This document shows, one piece after another, positions 39,780 through 48,618 of a DNA stretch of 64,000 bases. The position numbers and the translations under genes were made by a program. Location of the stretch: positions 6,762,501 through 6,826,500 of the forward strand of contig NZ_CP108109.1 in NCBI RefSeq assembly GCF_036199905.1, read 5' to 3'. Within the stretch, counting starts at the first letter, position 1. The number at the start of each line of letters is the position of its first letter. The notes under the pieces were generated by a model that did not search any database, was not told where the DNA came from, and worked only from the letters and a program-made list of their open reading frames with translations. The stretch is from Streptomyces sp. NBC_00223. GTDB lineage: Bacteria; Actinomycetota; Actinomycetes; Streptomycetales; Streptomycetaceae.

Positions 39780-40649
39780 TTATGTGCCGGAGAGCGGCAT
39801 CGTCGCCGCCACCAGCAGGCCCCGGGCGCAGGCCCGGGCCAGCGCGTCGCGCATCAGGTCCTCGCGCGGCTGGCGGCCGACCGCGCCGGCCGGGCCCGCG
39901 TACACGTACACCTCATTGGTGCGGCCGACCGCCGCCCGCCAGCCGTCGCTGACCTGGAGCGGCTGATGGGCCTGCCACCACGCGGTGGCCGGGCCGCCGC
40001 CGACGCCGGGCTGGAGCACCGCGTGCAGCTTGCCCATCGCCAGCAGCACCGACCACCCGGCCAGCGGCGACGGCCGCGCCTCCAGGTCGAGCTGCGGTAC
40101 GAAGCCCTGCTCGATCAGCAGCGGCAGGAAGTCGTCGCCCCCGCCGGTCGCGCCCACCCGGGCCACCGGACCGGTCGGCTCGACCACCAGGGCCGGCCGC
40201 AGCTGCTCCTCGACGATGATCAGCCCGCAGGTGATGCCCAGCACCGCCTGCCGGGGCCCGGCCGCGGGCACCTCGGCGGGCGCTGGCGCGGGCGCGGGCG
40301 CGCCGACGCCCGGAGCACCCTGACCCCCGGGTCCGCCCCGACCACCCTGGGAGCCCCCGGCGTCACCGCGCCCGCCGATCGAGATGCTGCGCACAGCGCC
40401 CTGCAACTGCGCCTCCGAGACCGGCACGACCTGCGAGGGAATGCACGCCGCGTGCGCGAACGCCAGCACAGCGGTCTCGTCGCCGACGAACAGCACGGTG
40501 CTGGTCCGCTCCTGGCCGGTGTCGCCGGGGGTCCGGCAGGACGTGCAGTCGTACGTCCCCGGCGCGTTGTCACCCGCGAGGAGGCGCAGCGTCTCCTCCT
40601 CGCCGATCTCGGCTCGTACCTCGTCGCTCACGTCGAGCATGGGCGCCAC
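39780..40649 (-). CDS. Conserved hypothetical protein with CxxC motif
   Basis: This 289-residue protein has an N-terminal domain (about 1-95, MLDVSDEVRAEIGEEETLRL) with a CTSC motif at about residue 35 that could bind metal. A Gly/Pro/Ala linker is followed by a C-terminal domain (QAVLGITCGLIIVEEQLRPA onward). The function is not recognised. The start GTG at 40649 has AAGGAG seven bases upstream; an ATG three codons later is possible. It is divergent from the Rpf-like gene. Downstream lies the four-unit repeat array. Confidence 0.8.
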   Translation of the reverse strand: MAPMLDVSDEVRAEIGEEETLRLLAGDNAPGTYDCTSCRTPGDTGQERTSTVLFVGDETAVLAFAHAACIPSQVVPVSEAQLQGAVRSISIGGRGDAGGSQGGRGGPGGQGAPGVGAPAPAPAPAEVPAAGPRQAVLGITCGLIIVEEQLRPALVVEPTGPVARVGATGGGDDFLPLLIEQGFVPQLDLEARPSPLAGWSVLLAMGKLHAVLQPGVGGGPATAWWQAHQPLQVSDGWRAAVGRTNEVYVYAGPAGAVGRQPREDLMRDALARACARGLLVAATMPLSGT

Positions 40650-40876
40650 GGGAGTCTCCTTGGAAGTGCGGTGGTGCGGTCACACGGTCCGGACGATCCG
40701 GCGGCCGGGCCTGCCCGGCGCACAGTGACAACGGACGGCCCGACGCGGGAGTCACGGTCTGGGCGGCCCTGATTCCGCCGTTCGCGGGTCCCGGGTGTGG
40801 TCCACCCGGGTGGGCGGGCGGCACGGCGGGCCGTGTTGCCGGGGGAGTGGGGCGAGACCGTGCCTAGCGTGGCCTG

Positions 40877-41599
40877 ATGATCGAACTGTCGAATAATCGT
40901 CAAATCGATATCAGGCGAGGCGCACTCGCCCGCACCCACGGCACCCGTGCCGCCGGGGTGCTGGCCGCCCTCGGTGCCGTCGCCCTGCTGCCGCTGCTCG
41001 CGCAGCCCGCCGCGGCCGCCGGAACCGGGCGCCGGGCCGCCACCGTACCCGCCGGCGTCGTCCAGGTCCTCCCGCCGGCCGACGACGTCCCGCAGGCCGC
41101 CCCGGCCCCCGTCGCCGCGGCCCCCGCCCCCGAGGCCCCCGCCGTCGCGGCGCCGCAGGACACCCCCGCGACGGCCTCCTCCCGGGACCGGTCGGTCTGG
41201 GACGACATCGCCATGTGCGAGAGCAGCGGCGACTGGCACATCAACACGGGGAACCACTACTACGGAGGTCTGCAGTTCTGGCAGCCCACCTGGGTGCAGT
41301 TCGGCGGCCTCAAGTACGCCCCCCGCGCCGACCTCGCCACCCCCGAGCAGCAGATCGCGGTCGCCGAGGAGGTCCTGCGGGTCCAGGGCTGGGACGCCTG
41401 GCCGGTCTGCGCGCGCCGCGCCGGCCACACCGGCCACGCCCACCCGGTGCACACCGTCAAGGAGGGCGAGTCGCTGTCCTCCATCGCCGAGGACTACCAC
41501 GTCGACGGCGGCTGGTGGTCGCTCTACCAGCTCAACAAGGACGTGATCGGCTCCGACCCGGACGAGATCGAGACCGGAACGGTGCTGTCGCTCTCCTGA
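40877..41599 (+). CDS. Resuscitation-promoting factor-like muralytic enzyme with LysM
   Basis: This 240-residue secreted protein has a signal peptide (about residues 1-48, hydrophobic GVLAALGAVALLPLLAQ), a Pro/Ala linker, an Rpf lytic transglycosylase domain at about 105-180 (VWDDIAMCESSGDW with catalytic Glu near 115), and a C-terminal LysM peptidoglycan-binding domain at 190-239. Such Rpf proteins cleave peptidoglycan during spore germination and outgrowth. The start ATG at 40877 lacks a clear ribosome binding site. No c-di-AMP (ydaO-type) riboswitch, known upstream of some streptomycete rpf genes, was recognised in the 227 bp upstream. Confidence 0.93.
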   Translation: MIELSNNRQIDIRRGALARTHGTRAAGVLAALGAVALLPLLAQPAAAAGTGRRAATVPAGVVQVLPPADDVPQAAPAPVAAAPAPEAPAVAAPQDTPATASSRDRSVWDDIAMCESSGDWHINTGNHYYGGLQFWQPTWVQFGGLKYAPRADLATPEQQIAVAEEVLRVQGWDAWPVCARRAGHTGHAHPVHTVKEGESLSSIAEDYHVDGGWWSLYQLNKDVIGSDPDEIETGTVLSLS

Positions 41600-41856
41600 C
41601 CCCGTACCCCCGCCGCTCCCGGCCGCCCGGCTGAGCGCGGCCCCTCCACCATCACCCCGTCACCTGTCGCCCCCGGCCGCGCAGTCGCGTGCGGCCGTCC
41701 ATCCGCTCCCGCCGGCCCCGGCCGCCGCCGTGCCCCGGAACTCCCGGGCAGCTCTCGGCTGTTGCTAGGGTCGGCGGAGAAGCCCGTCGGCCCGCTCCCG
41801 CGCGGTGACACGCGGGAGACAAGGCCGGGCGCCCGGCCGGGCGACTTGGGACACGT

Positions 41857-43122
41857 ATGCGCATCACTTTCCTGATCCACACGGCGTACGGCATAGGCGG
41901 CACCATCCGCACCACGTGCAATCTGGCCGGCCAACTCGTCGGCGAGCACGAGGTGGAGATCGTCTCGGTCTTCCGCCACCGCGACGATCTGGTCTTCGAC
42001 TTCGATCCGCGTATCCGGATGCGGTATCTGGCCGACATCCGGAAAAGCAGCCCGGACAGCGTCCTCGACCACCCGCTGCACGCGCGGCCGTCGGCGGTCT
42101 TCCCGTCCTCCGACAGCCGGAGCGCGATGTACAGCGCGCTCACCGACGAACTGATCGGCGCCACGCTGGCGGAGCTGGACTCCGACGTGGTCGTGGGCAC
42201 CCGGCCCGGCCTCAATGTGCACCTCGCCCGCCAGGCCCCGCGCCGGCTGGTCCGGGTCGCCCAGGAGCACCTGACCCTGGACACCCACCCGGCCCGGCTG
42301 GTCCGCACGCTGCGCCGCGGCTACCCGGGCCTGGACGCGGTGACCTGCACCACTGTGGCCGACGCGGCCGCCTACCGCAGACGGCTGCCGGGCGTTCCGG
42401 TCAGCGCCGTGCCCAACAGCGCGCCGGCCAGTACGCTCCCGCCCTCGGACTGCTCGGCGCCGGTCGTGGTGGCGGCCGGCCGGCTGGCCGAGGGCAAGCG
42501 CTACGACGACCTGATCCGGGCCTTCGCCACCGTCCGCGCCGCCCGCCCCGACTGGACCCTGCGGGTGTACGGCTCGGGCCCCAAGCGCGCGAGCCTGGCG
42601 GCGCTGATCAAGGAGCTGGACGTCGGCAAGCATGTGACGCTGATGGGCCCGGTCTCCCCGCTGGAGCCGGAGCTGGCCAAGGCGTCGGTCCTGGCCGTCA
42701 CCTCCACCGTGGAGTCCTTCGGGATGACCATCGTGGAGGCCATGCGGGCCGGACTGCCGGTGGTGTCCACCGACTGCCCGCTCGGTCCGCGCGAGATCAT
42801 CACCGACGGCGTGGACGGGCTGCTCGTACCGCCGGGGGACGTCGACGCCATTGCGGCCGCCCTGCTCGCCCTGGCCGAGGACGACGAGCGCCGCCGGGCC
42901 ATGGGCCGCGCCGCGCTGGCCTCCGCCGAGCGCTTCGACCCGGCCAGGATCGCCGACCGCCATCTACGGCTCTACCAGTCGCTGCTGGCCGCCAGGTCCC
43001 GGCGGGGCGCCCGGCTCAGCGCCGCGCTGCGGGCGGGCGTCGGCCGTACCCTCGGCGCGCTGCTGTCGGGGCGGGATCTGGCCCGGGCGATGGCCGGAAA
43101 GGTCCGCCGCCGCCTTCGATGA
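41857..43122 (+). CDS. Glycosyltransferase family 4 protein
   Basis: This 421-residue GT-B protein starts MRITFLIHTAYGIGGTIRTT. Its C-terminal donor domain has VVVAAGRLAEGKRYDDLIRA and the E-x7-E type STVESFGMTIVEAMRAGLPV segment of retaining GT4 transferases. It probably transfers a sugar in surface glycan or teichoic-type polymer assembly; the target is unknown. The C-terminal 50 residues are basic and may contact the membrane. An imperfect hairpin CTCCCGCG (41795-41802) with CGCGGGAG (41811-41818) lies in its leader. Confidence 0.92.
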   Translation: MRITFLIHTAYGIGGTIRTTCNLAGQLVGEHEVEIVSVFRHRDDLVFDFDPRIRMRYLADIRKSSPDSVLDHPLHARPSAVFPSSDSRSAMYSALTDELIGATLAELDSDVVVGTRPGLNVHLARQAPRRLVRVAQEHLTLDTHPARLVRTLRRGYPGLDAVTCTTVADAAAYRRRLPGVPVSAVPNSAPASTLPPSDCSAPVVVAAGRLAEGKRYDDLIRAFATVRAARPDWTLRVYGSGPKRASLAALIKELDVGKHVTLMGPVSPLEPELAKASVLAVTSTVESFGMTIVEAMRAGLPVVSTDCPLGPREIITDGVDGLLVPPGDVDAIAAALLALAEDDERRRAMGRAALASAERFDPARIADRHLRLYQSLLAARSRRGARLSAALRAGVGRTLGALLSGRDLARAMAGKVRRRLR

Positions 43123-43219
43123 ACGACGGCGCCGGCGGAAATTGTGCGAATACTGTGCGTGAGCTGTGTGCCCGCGCCAATAAGTGACCGGCGGGTATTC
43201 ACCGAATACCGTGGCGGGT

Positions 43220-43438
43220 ATGGCGCCGCTACCGAACCCTCCGGGAAGCAATCCGCACGACGACCTCGACGCGTATGTCGGCCTGGCTCAGCCCGAAGCC
43301 GAACGCCGGGCCCGCGAGCGCGGCTGGACCACCGTGCGCAGTCTGCCGCCCGACTCGGTGGTGACCATGGAGTACGTGGTCGGGCGGCTGAACTTCACCG
43401 TGGACGCGGGCCGCGTCCGGCACTGCTGGCTGGGCTGA
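43220..43438 (+). CDS. Small I78-type protease inhibitor
   Basis: This 72-residue protein starts MAPLPNPPGSNPHDDLDAYV. Its core, LAQPEAERRARERGWTTVR followed by LNFTVDAGRVRHCWLG, fits the I78/potato-inhibitor-I-like fold. Such small proteins inhibit subtilisin-type proteases. There is no signal peptide, so it would act inside the cell unless exported otherwise. ATG 43220 is chosen; GTG 43211 is an in-frame alternative. Its last 44 bases overlap the 3' end of the opposite PAP2 gene. Confidence 0.78.
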   Translation: MAPLPNPPGSNPHDDLDAYVGLAQPEAERRARERGWTTVRSLPPDSVVTMEYVVGRLNFTVDAGRVRHCWLG

Positions 43439-44405
43439 GCGGAGGCGCCGGGCGGGCCGGGCGCTCCACCGGCGGGCGGCGGCTGCCGACCGGGGTGAGC
43501 GGGGTGCGCTCGTGGTGGCGGCCGCCGGGCGGGCGGCCGGGGGCGTGCGGGGCGTTGGCGCCCGGCGCGGTGGCCGTCACGGTGCCGCGCGGCAGGGCGC
43601 CGACCGTCTCCCGGTCGGGCTCGTTCTCCTCGGCCGGCGGCGGCATCAGCGCAGGACCGGTCACCGCGTCGGCCCGCGGGTTCCCGCGGACGCGGGACCA
43701 GGCGGCCGTCAGCCATTCCTCCATCCGGGCCATGGTGGGCTCCAGCCAGGGCAGCGCCAGCAGGATCAGCAGGCCAGCGGCCCAGCCGAGCAGGACGTCG
43801 CTGACCCAGTGCGTACCGAGGTAGACGGTGGTCGCGCCCACACCGAGCGCGAGCAGCGCGCTGGCCACGGAGCCCAGCCGCCTGGCCCGCGGGGTGGTGG
43901 CGAGATAGGCCAGAACACCCCAGGTCACCACCGCGTTGGCGGTGTGGCCGGACGGAAATATATCCCCGCCGGCGAACATCTCCGCGGAGCCCACACTCGT
44001 CGCGTAATGCGGACCGAGCCGGCCGAGGCCGTATTTCACGGCCCCCACGGTGATGTTCAGCAGCAGCAGGGAGGTGCCGAGTACGAGCAGCGGATGCAGG
44101 GTCCGGTGCCGCCAGGCCCGCCAGCCGAGCCAGGCGAGCACCATCACGGCTGTGGGACCGCGCTGGCCGAGCACCACGAAATAGTCCAGAAATGCATGGA
44201 TTTGCGGCCATTGCTTGTAGGGACGCCAGAGCATCACCTGCCAGTCGAGCGTCACCAACTTGGAAGTGGTGAGAACGCCGACGACGATCGCCACATAGGC
44301 AACCACGGTCGAACCGAACAGCCATACGCGTGTTCGGCTCATCCGCGGCAGGTCGCGGCTGGTCGGGCTCTCCGCAGCGCGGTGGAGCCTCTCATCGGTA
44401 CGCAC
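43395..44405 (-). CDS. PAP2 family lipid phosphatase
   Basis: This 336-residue membrane protein has six predicted hydrophobic segments and the three PAP2 motifs: KYGLGRLGP near residue 144, FPSGHTANAVV near 170, and GTHWVSDVLLG near 218, holding the two catalytic His residues. It dephosphorylates lipid phosphates or undecaprenyl diphosphate at the membrane. The C-terminal 90 residues are a Pro/Arg-rich cytosolic-type tail. The start GTG at 44405 is taken; ATG 44339 (MSRTRVWLFG) would remove 22 residues. It overlaps the I78 gene tail to tail by 44 bp. Confidence 0.9.
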   Translation of the reverse strand: MRTDERLHRAAESPTSRDLPRMSRTRVWLFGSTVVAYVAIVVGVLTTSKLVTLDWQVMLWRPYKQWPQIHAFLDYFVVLGQRGPTAVMVLAWLGWRAWRHRTLHPLLVLGTSLLLLNITVGAVKYGLGRLGPHYATSVGSAEMFAGGDIFPSGHTANAVVTWGVLAYLATTPRARRLGSVASALLALGVGATTVYLGTHWVSDVLLGWAAGLLILLALPWLEPTMARMEEWLTAAWSRVRGNPRADAVTGPALMPPPAEENEPDRETVGALPRGTVTATAPGANAPHAPGRPPGGRHHERTPLTPVGSRRPPVERPARPAPPLSPASSAGRGPRPR

Positions 44406-44818
44406 TCAATCGACGTTACAGCGTGTGACGGCTTAGGTCGTCTGAACGGCCTGCTTTGTAATGACGATGTGATGTGGAGTGGGTCTCACCACTCCATTGG
44501 GGGACGCGGATTGGGATGAATGGGAGGAGGTCGTGGAGTTTATGTTCGGGCGTTGGTACTCACCGTTGCCGTCTTCTTATTTATTGCTTATTTCCCTCCT
44601 TCTTTCTCTGACGTTCCCCGCTGTTCTCCGGCGTTTCCCGTCCCGCGGGCGGGATCCGAGGCCCGCGCGGGCCCCCGCGAACCCGCCGCCGGACGCTCGC
44701 CGGTCACCGCTCAGGGGCGTGACAGGCCGTGACACGGACCGCGTTCGGCCATGGCGCTCTCGCGTACGCTGGCGACGACTCACCCGTTCGAGGAAGCAGT
44801 GGTCGTGGAGGTACGTCT
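44406..44818. other. Intergenic region with a lower-GC island
   Basis: About 410 bp between the divergent PAP2 and transporter genes. It holds a hairpin, TGGAGTGG (44475-44482) with CCACTCCA (44489-44496), and a lower-GC, pyrimidine-rich stretch at about 44560-44620. Open frames crossing it have TTA codons and no recognisable product, so I do not call a gene. Confidence 0.55.
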
Positions 44819-46402
44819 ATGACGCGGCCCGTCAGCCGGTGGACCATCCTGGTCGTCCTCTGCGCCAGCCTGCTGATCGTCGCCCTCGACGCGACCGTGC
44901 TGCACGTGGCGGTGCCCGCGCTGACCGAGGACCTGCGGCCCGGCGGCCAGGAGCTGCTGTGGATCGTGGACGCCTACCCGCTGGTCGCCGCCTCCCTGCT
45001 GATCCTCTTCGGGACCCTCGGCGACCGGATCGGCCGCCGCAAGGTCCTGCTGATCGGTTACGCCCTCTTCGGCCTCGCCTCGGCCCTCGCCGCCTTCGCG
45101 CCCGATCCGCACGTCCTGATCGCAGCCCGGGCCCTGCTCGGCGCGGGCGGCGCGATGATCATGCCCGCCACCTTGTCGATCCTCCGGCAGGTCTTCCCCG
45201 ACCGGCGCGAACGCGCGACGGCCATCGGCGTGTGGAGCGCGGTCGCCGCCGTCGGCGCCGCGGTCGGCCCGGTGCTCGGCGGCTTCCTGGTCGAGCACTT
45301 CTGGTGGGGCTCGGTCTTTCTGATCAACATCCCGCTGATGGTGGTGATGCTGCTGCTCGGCCGACTGCTGCTGCCGGAGTCCCGGTCCGACACCGCCGGT
45401 CCCTGGGACGTCCGAGGCGCGCTCACCGCGGCCGCCGGCCTCCTCGGCGTGGTCTACGGGATCAAGCGGTTCGGCGGCGGCGCGGGCCCGCTGCACCCGG
45501 CCGTCTGCCTGCCGCTGCTGCTCGGCGCGGCCCTGCTGACCCACTTCGTACGCCGTCAGCGCCGCCGTGAGCACCCGCTGATCGACGTGCGGATGTTCCG
45601 GCAGGCCGCCTTCTCCACCTCCGTGGGCTGCATCGTGCTCGCCATGCTGGCCCTGGTCGGGCTGGAACTCATCGCCGTGCAGTATCTCCAGCTCGTACTC
45701 GGACTGAGCCCGTTCGAGACCGGGCTGCGACTGCTGCCGCTCACCTTCGCCGCCATGGGCGCGGGACTGGTCGGCGCCCGGGTGCTGCGCCGCTTCGGGC
45801 CGCGCCGGATGGTCGCGGCCGGCTTCGCGCTCACCGCGCTCGCCGTGCTCTCGCTGACCGCGATGGGCCAGAGCGACCGGCCCTGGCTGCTCACCACCGC
45901 CTTCGTGCTGCTCGGCTTCGGCCTGGAGACCACCCTGTTCGGCGCCTACGAGTCGATGCTCAGCGAGGCCCCGGCCCACCAGGCGGGCGGCGCGGCGGCC
46001 ATCGGGGAGACCTCGTACCAGCTGGGCGCGGGGATGGGCATAGCGCTGCTCGGCAGTGTGATGAACGCCGCCTATGCCCCGCACGCCACCGGGGTGAGCG
46101 CCGCCGACACCAGAGCGGCGGGCAACTCGCTCGGCGAGGCGTACGACGTGGCCGACCGGCTCGGCGGCGGCTCCGGCGCGGCCCTGCGGCACGCGGCCCG
46201 CCACTCCTTCGTCGCGGGGATGCATCTGACGCTGCTGGTCAGCGCCGCGCTGCTGTGCGTGGGCGCGCTCGCCGCGCTGCGGCTGCCGAAGGTGATGGAG
46301 TGCGGGCTCCGCGGAACACAGGCGGCGGTGTCCCAGGACGCGTCCGCTCCCGTACGGCAGGGGACGACCCCGGCCGTACGCGCTGGACGTGCGGCGGACT
46401 GA
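44819..46402 (+). CDS. DHA2-family MFS transporter
   Basis: This 527-residue protein has about 14 transmembrane segments. It carries the MFS motif A between helices 2 and 3 (GTLGDRIGRRKVLLIG) and motif C (GPVLGGFL) typical of drug:H+ antiporters. The N-terminal WTILVVLCASLLIVALDATV with the helix-1 Asp fits the DHA2 (14-TMS) class. It probably exports drugs or metabolites using the proton gradient; the substrate is unknown. The ATG at 44819 has GGAGGT six bases upstream. A longer in-frame start upstream is less likely. Confidence 0.94.
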   Translation: MTRPVSRWTILVVLCASLLIVALDATVLHVAVPALTEDLRPGGQELLWIVDAYPLVAASLLILFGTLGDRIGRRKVLLIGYALFGLASALAAFAPDPHVLIAARALLGAGGAMIMPATLSILRQVFPDRRERATAIGVWSAVAAVGAAVGPVLGGFLVEHFWWGSVFLINIPLMVVMLLLGRLLLPESRSDTAGPWDVRGALTAAAGLLGVVYGIKRFGGGAGPLHPAVCLPLLLGAALLTHFVRRQRRREHPLIDVRMFRQAAFSTSVGCIVLAMLALVGLELIAVQYLQLVLGLSPFETGLRLLPLTFAAMGAGLVGARVLRRFGPRRMVAAGFALTALAVLSLTAMGQSDRPWLLTTAFVLLGFGLETTLFGAYESMLSEAPAHQAGGAAAIGETSYQLGAGMGIALLGSVMNAAYAPHATGVSAADTRAAGNSLGEAYDVADRLGGGSGAALRHAARHSFVAGMHLTLLVSAALLCVGALAALRLPKVMECGLRGTQAAVSQDASAPVRQGTTPAVRAGRAAD

Positions 46403-46463
46403 GCCGTAACGTCGGCGCCGACCGGGGATTACCACTGCTAGTTTTTTGGCCGGAGGTCCAGCC

Positions 46464-47654
46464 ATGCCCGCCGACAAGCCGTCCTTCGACCCGTACGACC
46501 CGCTCGGTCTGGACGACCTGCTGACCCCCGAGGACCTCGCGGTCCGCGACACCGTACGGAGCTGGGCGAGCGACCGGGTGCTGCCGTACGTCGCCGACTG
46601 GTACGAGCGCGGTGAGCTGCCCGTCATCCGTGAACTGGCCCGTGAACTCGGTGCCATCGGCGCGCTCGGCATGCCGCTGACCGGCTACGGCTGCGCGGGC
46701 GCGAGCGCCGTCCAGTACGGGCTCGCCTGCCTGGAGCTGGAGGCCGCCGACTCCGGTATCCGCTCCCTGGTCTCCGTGCAGGGTTCGCTCGCCATGTACG
46801 CGATCCACCGCTACGGCTCGGAGGAGCAGCGGCAGCGGTGGCTGCCCTCCATGGCCGCGGGCGAGGTCATCGGCTGCTTCGGCCTCACCGAGCCCGACCA
46901 CGGTTCCGACCCGGCCGGCCTGCGCACGCACGCCAAGCGCGACGGCTCCGACTGGGTGCTCAACGGCCGCAAGATGTGGATCACCAACGGCTCGGTCGCG
47001 GGCGTCGCGGTGGTGTGGGCGCGGACCGAGGAGGACGGCGTACGCGGCTTCGTCGTCCCCACCGACACCCCCGGCTTCTCGGCCCCCGAGATCCACCACA
47101 AGTGGAGCCTGCGGGCCTCGGTCACCAGCGAACTGGTCTTGGACGACGTACGGTTGCCCGCCGACGCCGTGCTCCCCGGGGTCACCGGGCTGCGCGGGCC
47201 GCTGAGCTGTCTCAGCCACGCGCGCTACGGGATCGTGTGGGGCGCGATGGGCGCGGCGCGCAGCAGCTTCGAGACCGCGCTGGAGTACGCCGGGAGCCGG
47301 GAGCAGTTCGGCCGGCCGATCGGCGGCTTCCAGCTCACCCAGGCGAAGCTGGCCGACATGGCGGTCGAACTCCACAAGGGCATCCTGCTCGCCCACCACC
47401 TCGGGCGGCGGATGGACGCGGGACGGCTGCGGCCGGAGCAGATCAGCTTCGGCAAGCTCAACAATGTGCGCGAGGCGATCGAGATCTGCCGTACCGCGCG
47501 GACGATCCTGGGCGCCAACGGGATCTCGCTGGAGTACCCGGTGATGCGGCACGCCACGAATCTGGAGTCCGTGCTGACCTATGAGGGCACGGTCGAGATG
47601 CACCAACTGGTGCTGGGCAAGGCGCTCACCGGGCTCGACGCGTTCCGCGGGTGA
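46464..47654 (+). CDS. Acyl-CoA dehydrogenase (glutaryl-CoA dehydrogenase-like)
   Basis: This 396-residue flavoenzyme has the acyl-CoA dehydrogenase signatures CFGLTEPDHGSDPAG (FAD and substrate binding), KMWITNG, and the C-terminal YEGTVEMHQLVLGKALTG with the catalytic Glu. That arrangement, and the EAADSGIRSLVSVQ segment, match the glutaryl-CoA dehydrogenase branch. It probably oxidises a short-chain or dicarboxylic acyl-CoA. The ATG at 46464 has GGAGG upstream. It follows the transporter gene by 61 bp. Confidence 0.93.
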   Translation: MPADKPSFDPYDPLGLDDLLTPEDLAVRDTVRSWASDRVLPYVADWYERGELPVIRELARELGAIGALGMPLTGYGCAGASAVQYGLACLELEAADSGIRSLVSVQGSLAMYAIHRYGSEEQRQRWLPSMAAGEVIGCFGLTEPDHGSDPAGLRTHAKRDGSDWVLNGRKMWITNGSVAGVAVVWARTEEDGVRGFVVPTDTPGFSAPEIHHKWSLRASVTSELVLDDVRLPADAVLPGVTGLRGPLSCLSHARYGIVWGAMGAARSSFETALEYAGSREQFGRPIGGFQLTQAKLADMAVELHKGILLAHHLGRRMDAGRLRPEQISFGKLNNVREAIEICRTARTILGANGISLEYPVMRHATNLESVLTYEGTVEMHQLVLGKALTGLDAFRG

Positions 47655-47700
47655 GGCGGGCCCGCGCGTCGCGCGGCCCGGTGAGGGCCTTGGTCGGTTC

Positions 47701-47832
47701 GGTCGGTTCTGGTCGCGGTGTCTTCCGGGGGGCGACCCCCGGACCCCCGGGAGGGGCGCCGTTCGGTTCTGGTCGCGGTGTCTTCCGGGGGGCGACCCCC
47801 GGACCCCCGACAGAGGTGCCGTTCAGTTCTGA
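47701..47832. repeat. 60-bp tandem repeat with GNRA hairpins, anchored at a stop codon
   Basis: Units at 47701-47760 and 47761-47820 are nearly identical. A third begins at 47821 as GTTCAGTTCTGAT, whose TCA (47823-47825) is the stop codon of the minus-strand SepF-like gene. Each full unit contains a strong stem TCCGGGGG-GCGA-CCCCCGGA closed by a GNRA-type GCGA tetraloop. It lies between convergent acyl-CoA dehydrogenase and SepF-like genes. Confidence 0.9.
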
Positions 47833-48266
47833 TTGAAGAAGCCGTCGCCGACGCGGCGGGTGTCGGCGTTCATGACCGAGTAGTCCGCCGGGGTGAGCAG
47901 GAAGACCCGGGTGGCGACGCGCTCGATGGAGCCGCGCAGCCCGAAGGTGAGGCCGGCCGCGAAGTCGACCACGCGCTTGGCGTCCGCCGACTCCATACCG
48001 GTGAGGTTGACGATCACCGGCACGCCGTCGCGGAAGAGCTCGCCGATACCGCGTGCGTCCCGGAACCCGTCGGGGGTCACCGTGGCGATCCGACGGCCTT
48101 CCTCGTGAGCCGACTCGGCGGCGACCCGGACCCGTGGATCGGTCACCCATGTGTCGGCACGCTCGGAGCCCTCGCCGTAGTCGGCGTACTCCTCGTCGTA
48201 GTAACCCTCGCCGCTGTTGTCGTCGACGAGGCCCAGCCAGGCACTCGCCCGTCGAACCGAACCCAT
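47823..48266 (-). CDS. SepF-like cell division protein
   Basis: This 147-residue protein starts MGSVRRASAWLGLVDD. It has an acidic Tyr/Glu-rich segment and a C-terminal SepF/DUF552 domain (RIATVTPDGFRDARGIGELF, then VIVNLTGMESADAKRVVDFA and a last strand ending NADTRRVGDGFFNQN). SepF anchors FtsZ to the membrane. Streptomycetes encode extra SepF-like paralogues (SflA, SflB) that affect Z-ring placement, and this is likely one of them, not the canonical SepF beside ftsZ. The start ATG at 48266 has GAGGAGGC upstream on its strand. Confidence 0.88.
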   Translation of the reverse strand: MGSVRRASAWLGLVDDNSGEGYYDEEYADYGEGSERADTWVTDPRVRVAAESAHEEGRRIATVTPDGFRDARGIGELFRDGVPVIVNLTGMESADAKRVVDFAAGLTFGLRGSIERVATRVFLLTPADYSVMNADTRRVGDGFFNQN

Positions 48267-48618
48267 GGACGCCTCCTCTCTCACACGCGGTCGGTACCGT
48301 CCGCAGTCCTATCGTCATCCATGATGCTCGCGATGCGCCAAAGGGATAGCCGCCACGCAGGCGACTTGTGACGGTACTGACACACACGATAGTGGCGTAC
48401 CGTCAGCGCGCGGCAGGTGTAAGCGGGGTGACGGTTCGATGGGAACGTGCTTCACGTCCGGGTGATACAGGGGGCCGTACGGCCGTACGCGTACCTGGTG
48501 CCTCATGGCCACCGGGTACCCCGTGGGACACGGATTCCAACCCCTGCGGGCCCGAAAGTCCGTACGCCGGGCCGATAAAATGATCGCCGGTCGCAGAAGC
48601 GAGTTCGGCGGGGGAACC
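48267..48618. other. Divergent promoter region, SepF-like and DUF5685 genes
   Basis: The 350 bp hold an inverted repeat at 48369-48405 and a -10-like TAAAAT at 48576-48581, 38 bp before the DUF5685 ATG. No gene was recognised. Confidence 0.55.
48369..48405. promoter_or_regulatory. Inverted repeat, possible operator
   Basis: TGACGGTAC at 48369-48377 is the perfect complement of GTACCGTCA at 48397-48405, separated by 19 bases that include ACGATAGTGG. It lies about 100 bp upstream of the SepF-like start and could bind a regulator. The bound protein is unknown. Confidence 0.5.

Noticed and set aside
40650..40876. Possible c-di-AMP (ydaO-type) riboswitch before the Rpf-like gene
   Set aside because: Known from some streptomycete rpf genes, but I could not find the conserved riboswitch segments in these 227 bp.
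44479..45570. Plus-strand frame starting MGLTTPLGDADWDEWEEVVEF and running into the transporter gene
   Set aside because: It has a G-rich upstream site and a short hydrophobic segment, but it contains a TTA codon, becomes Arg/Pro-rich, and overlaps the secure DHA2 transporter in another frame.
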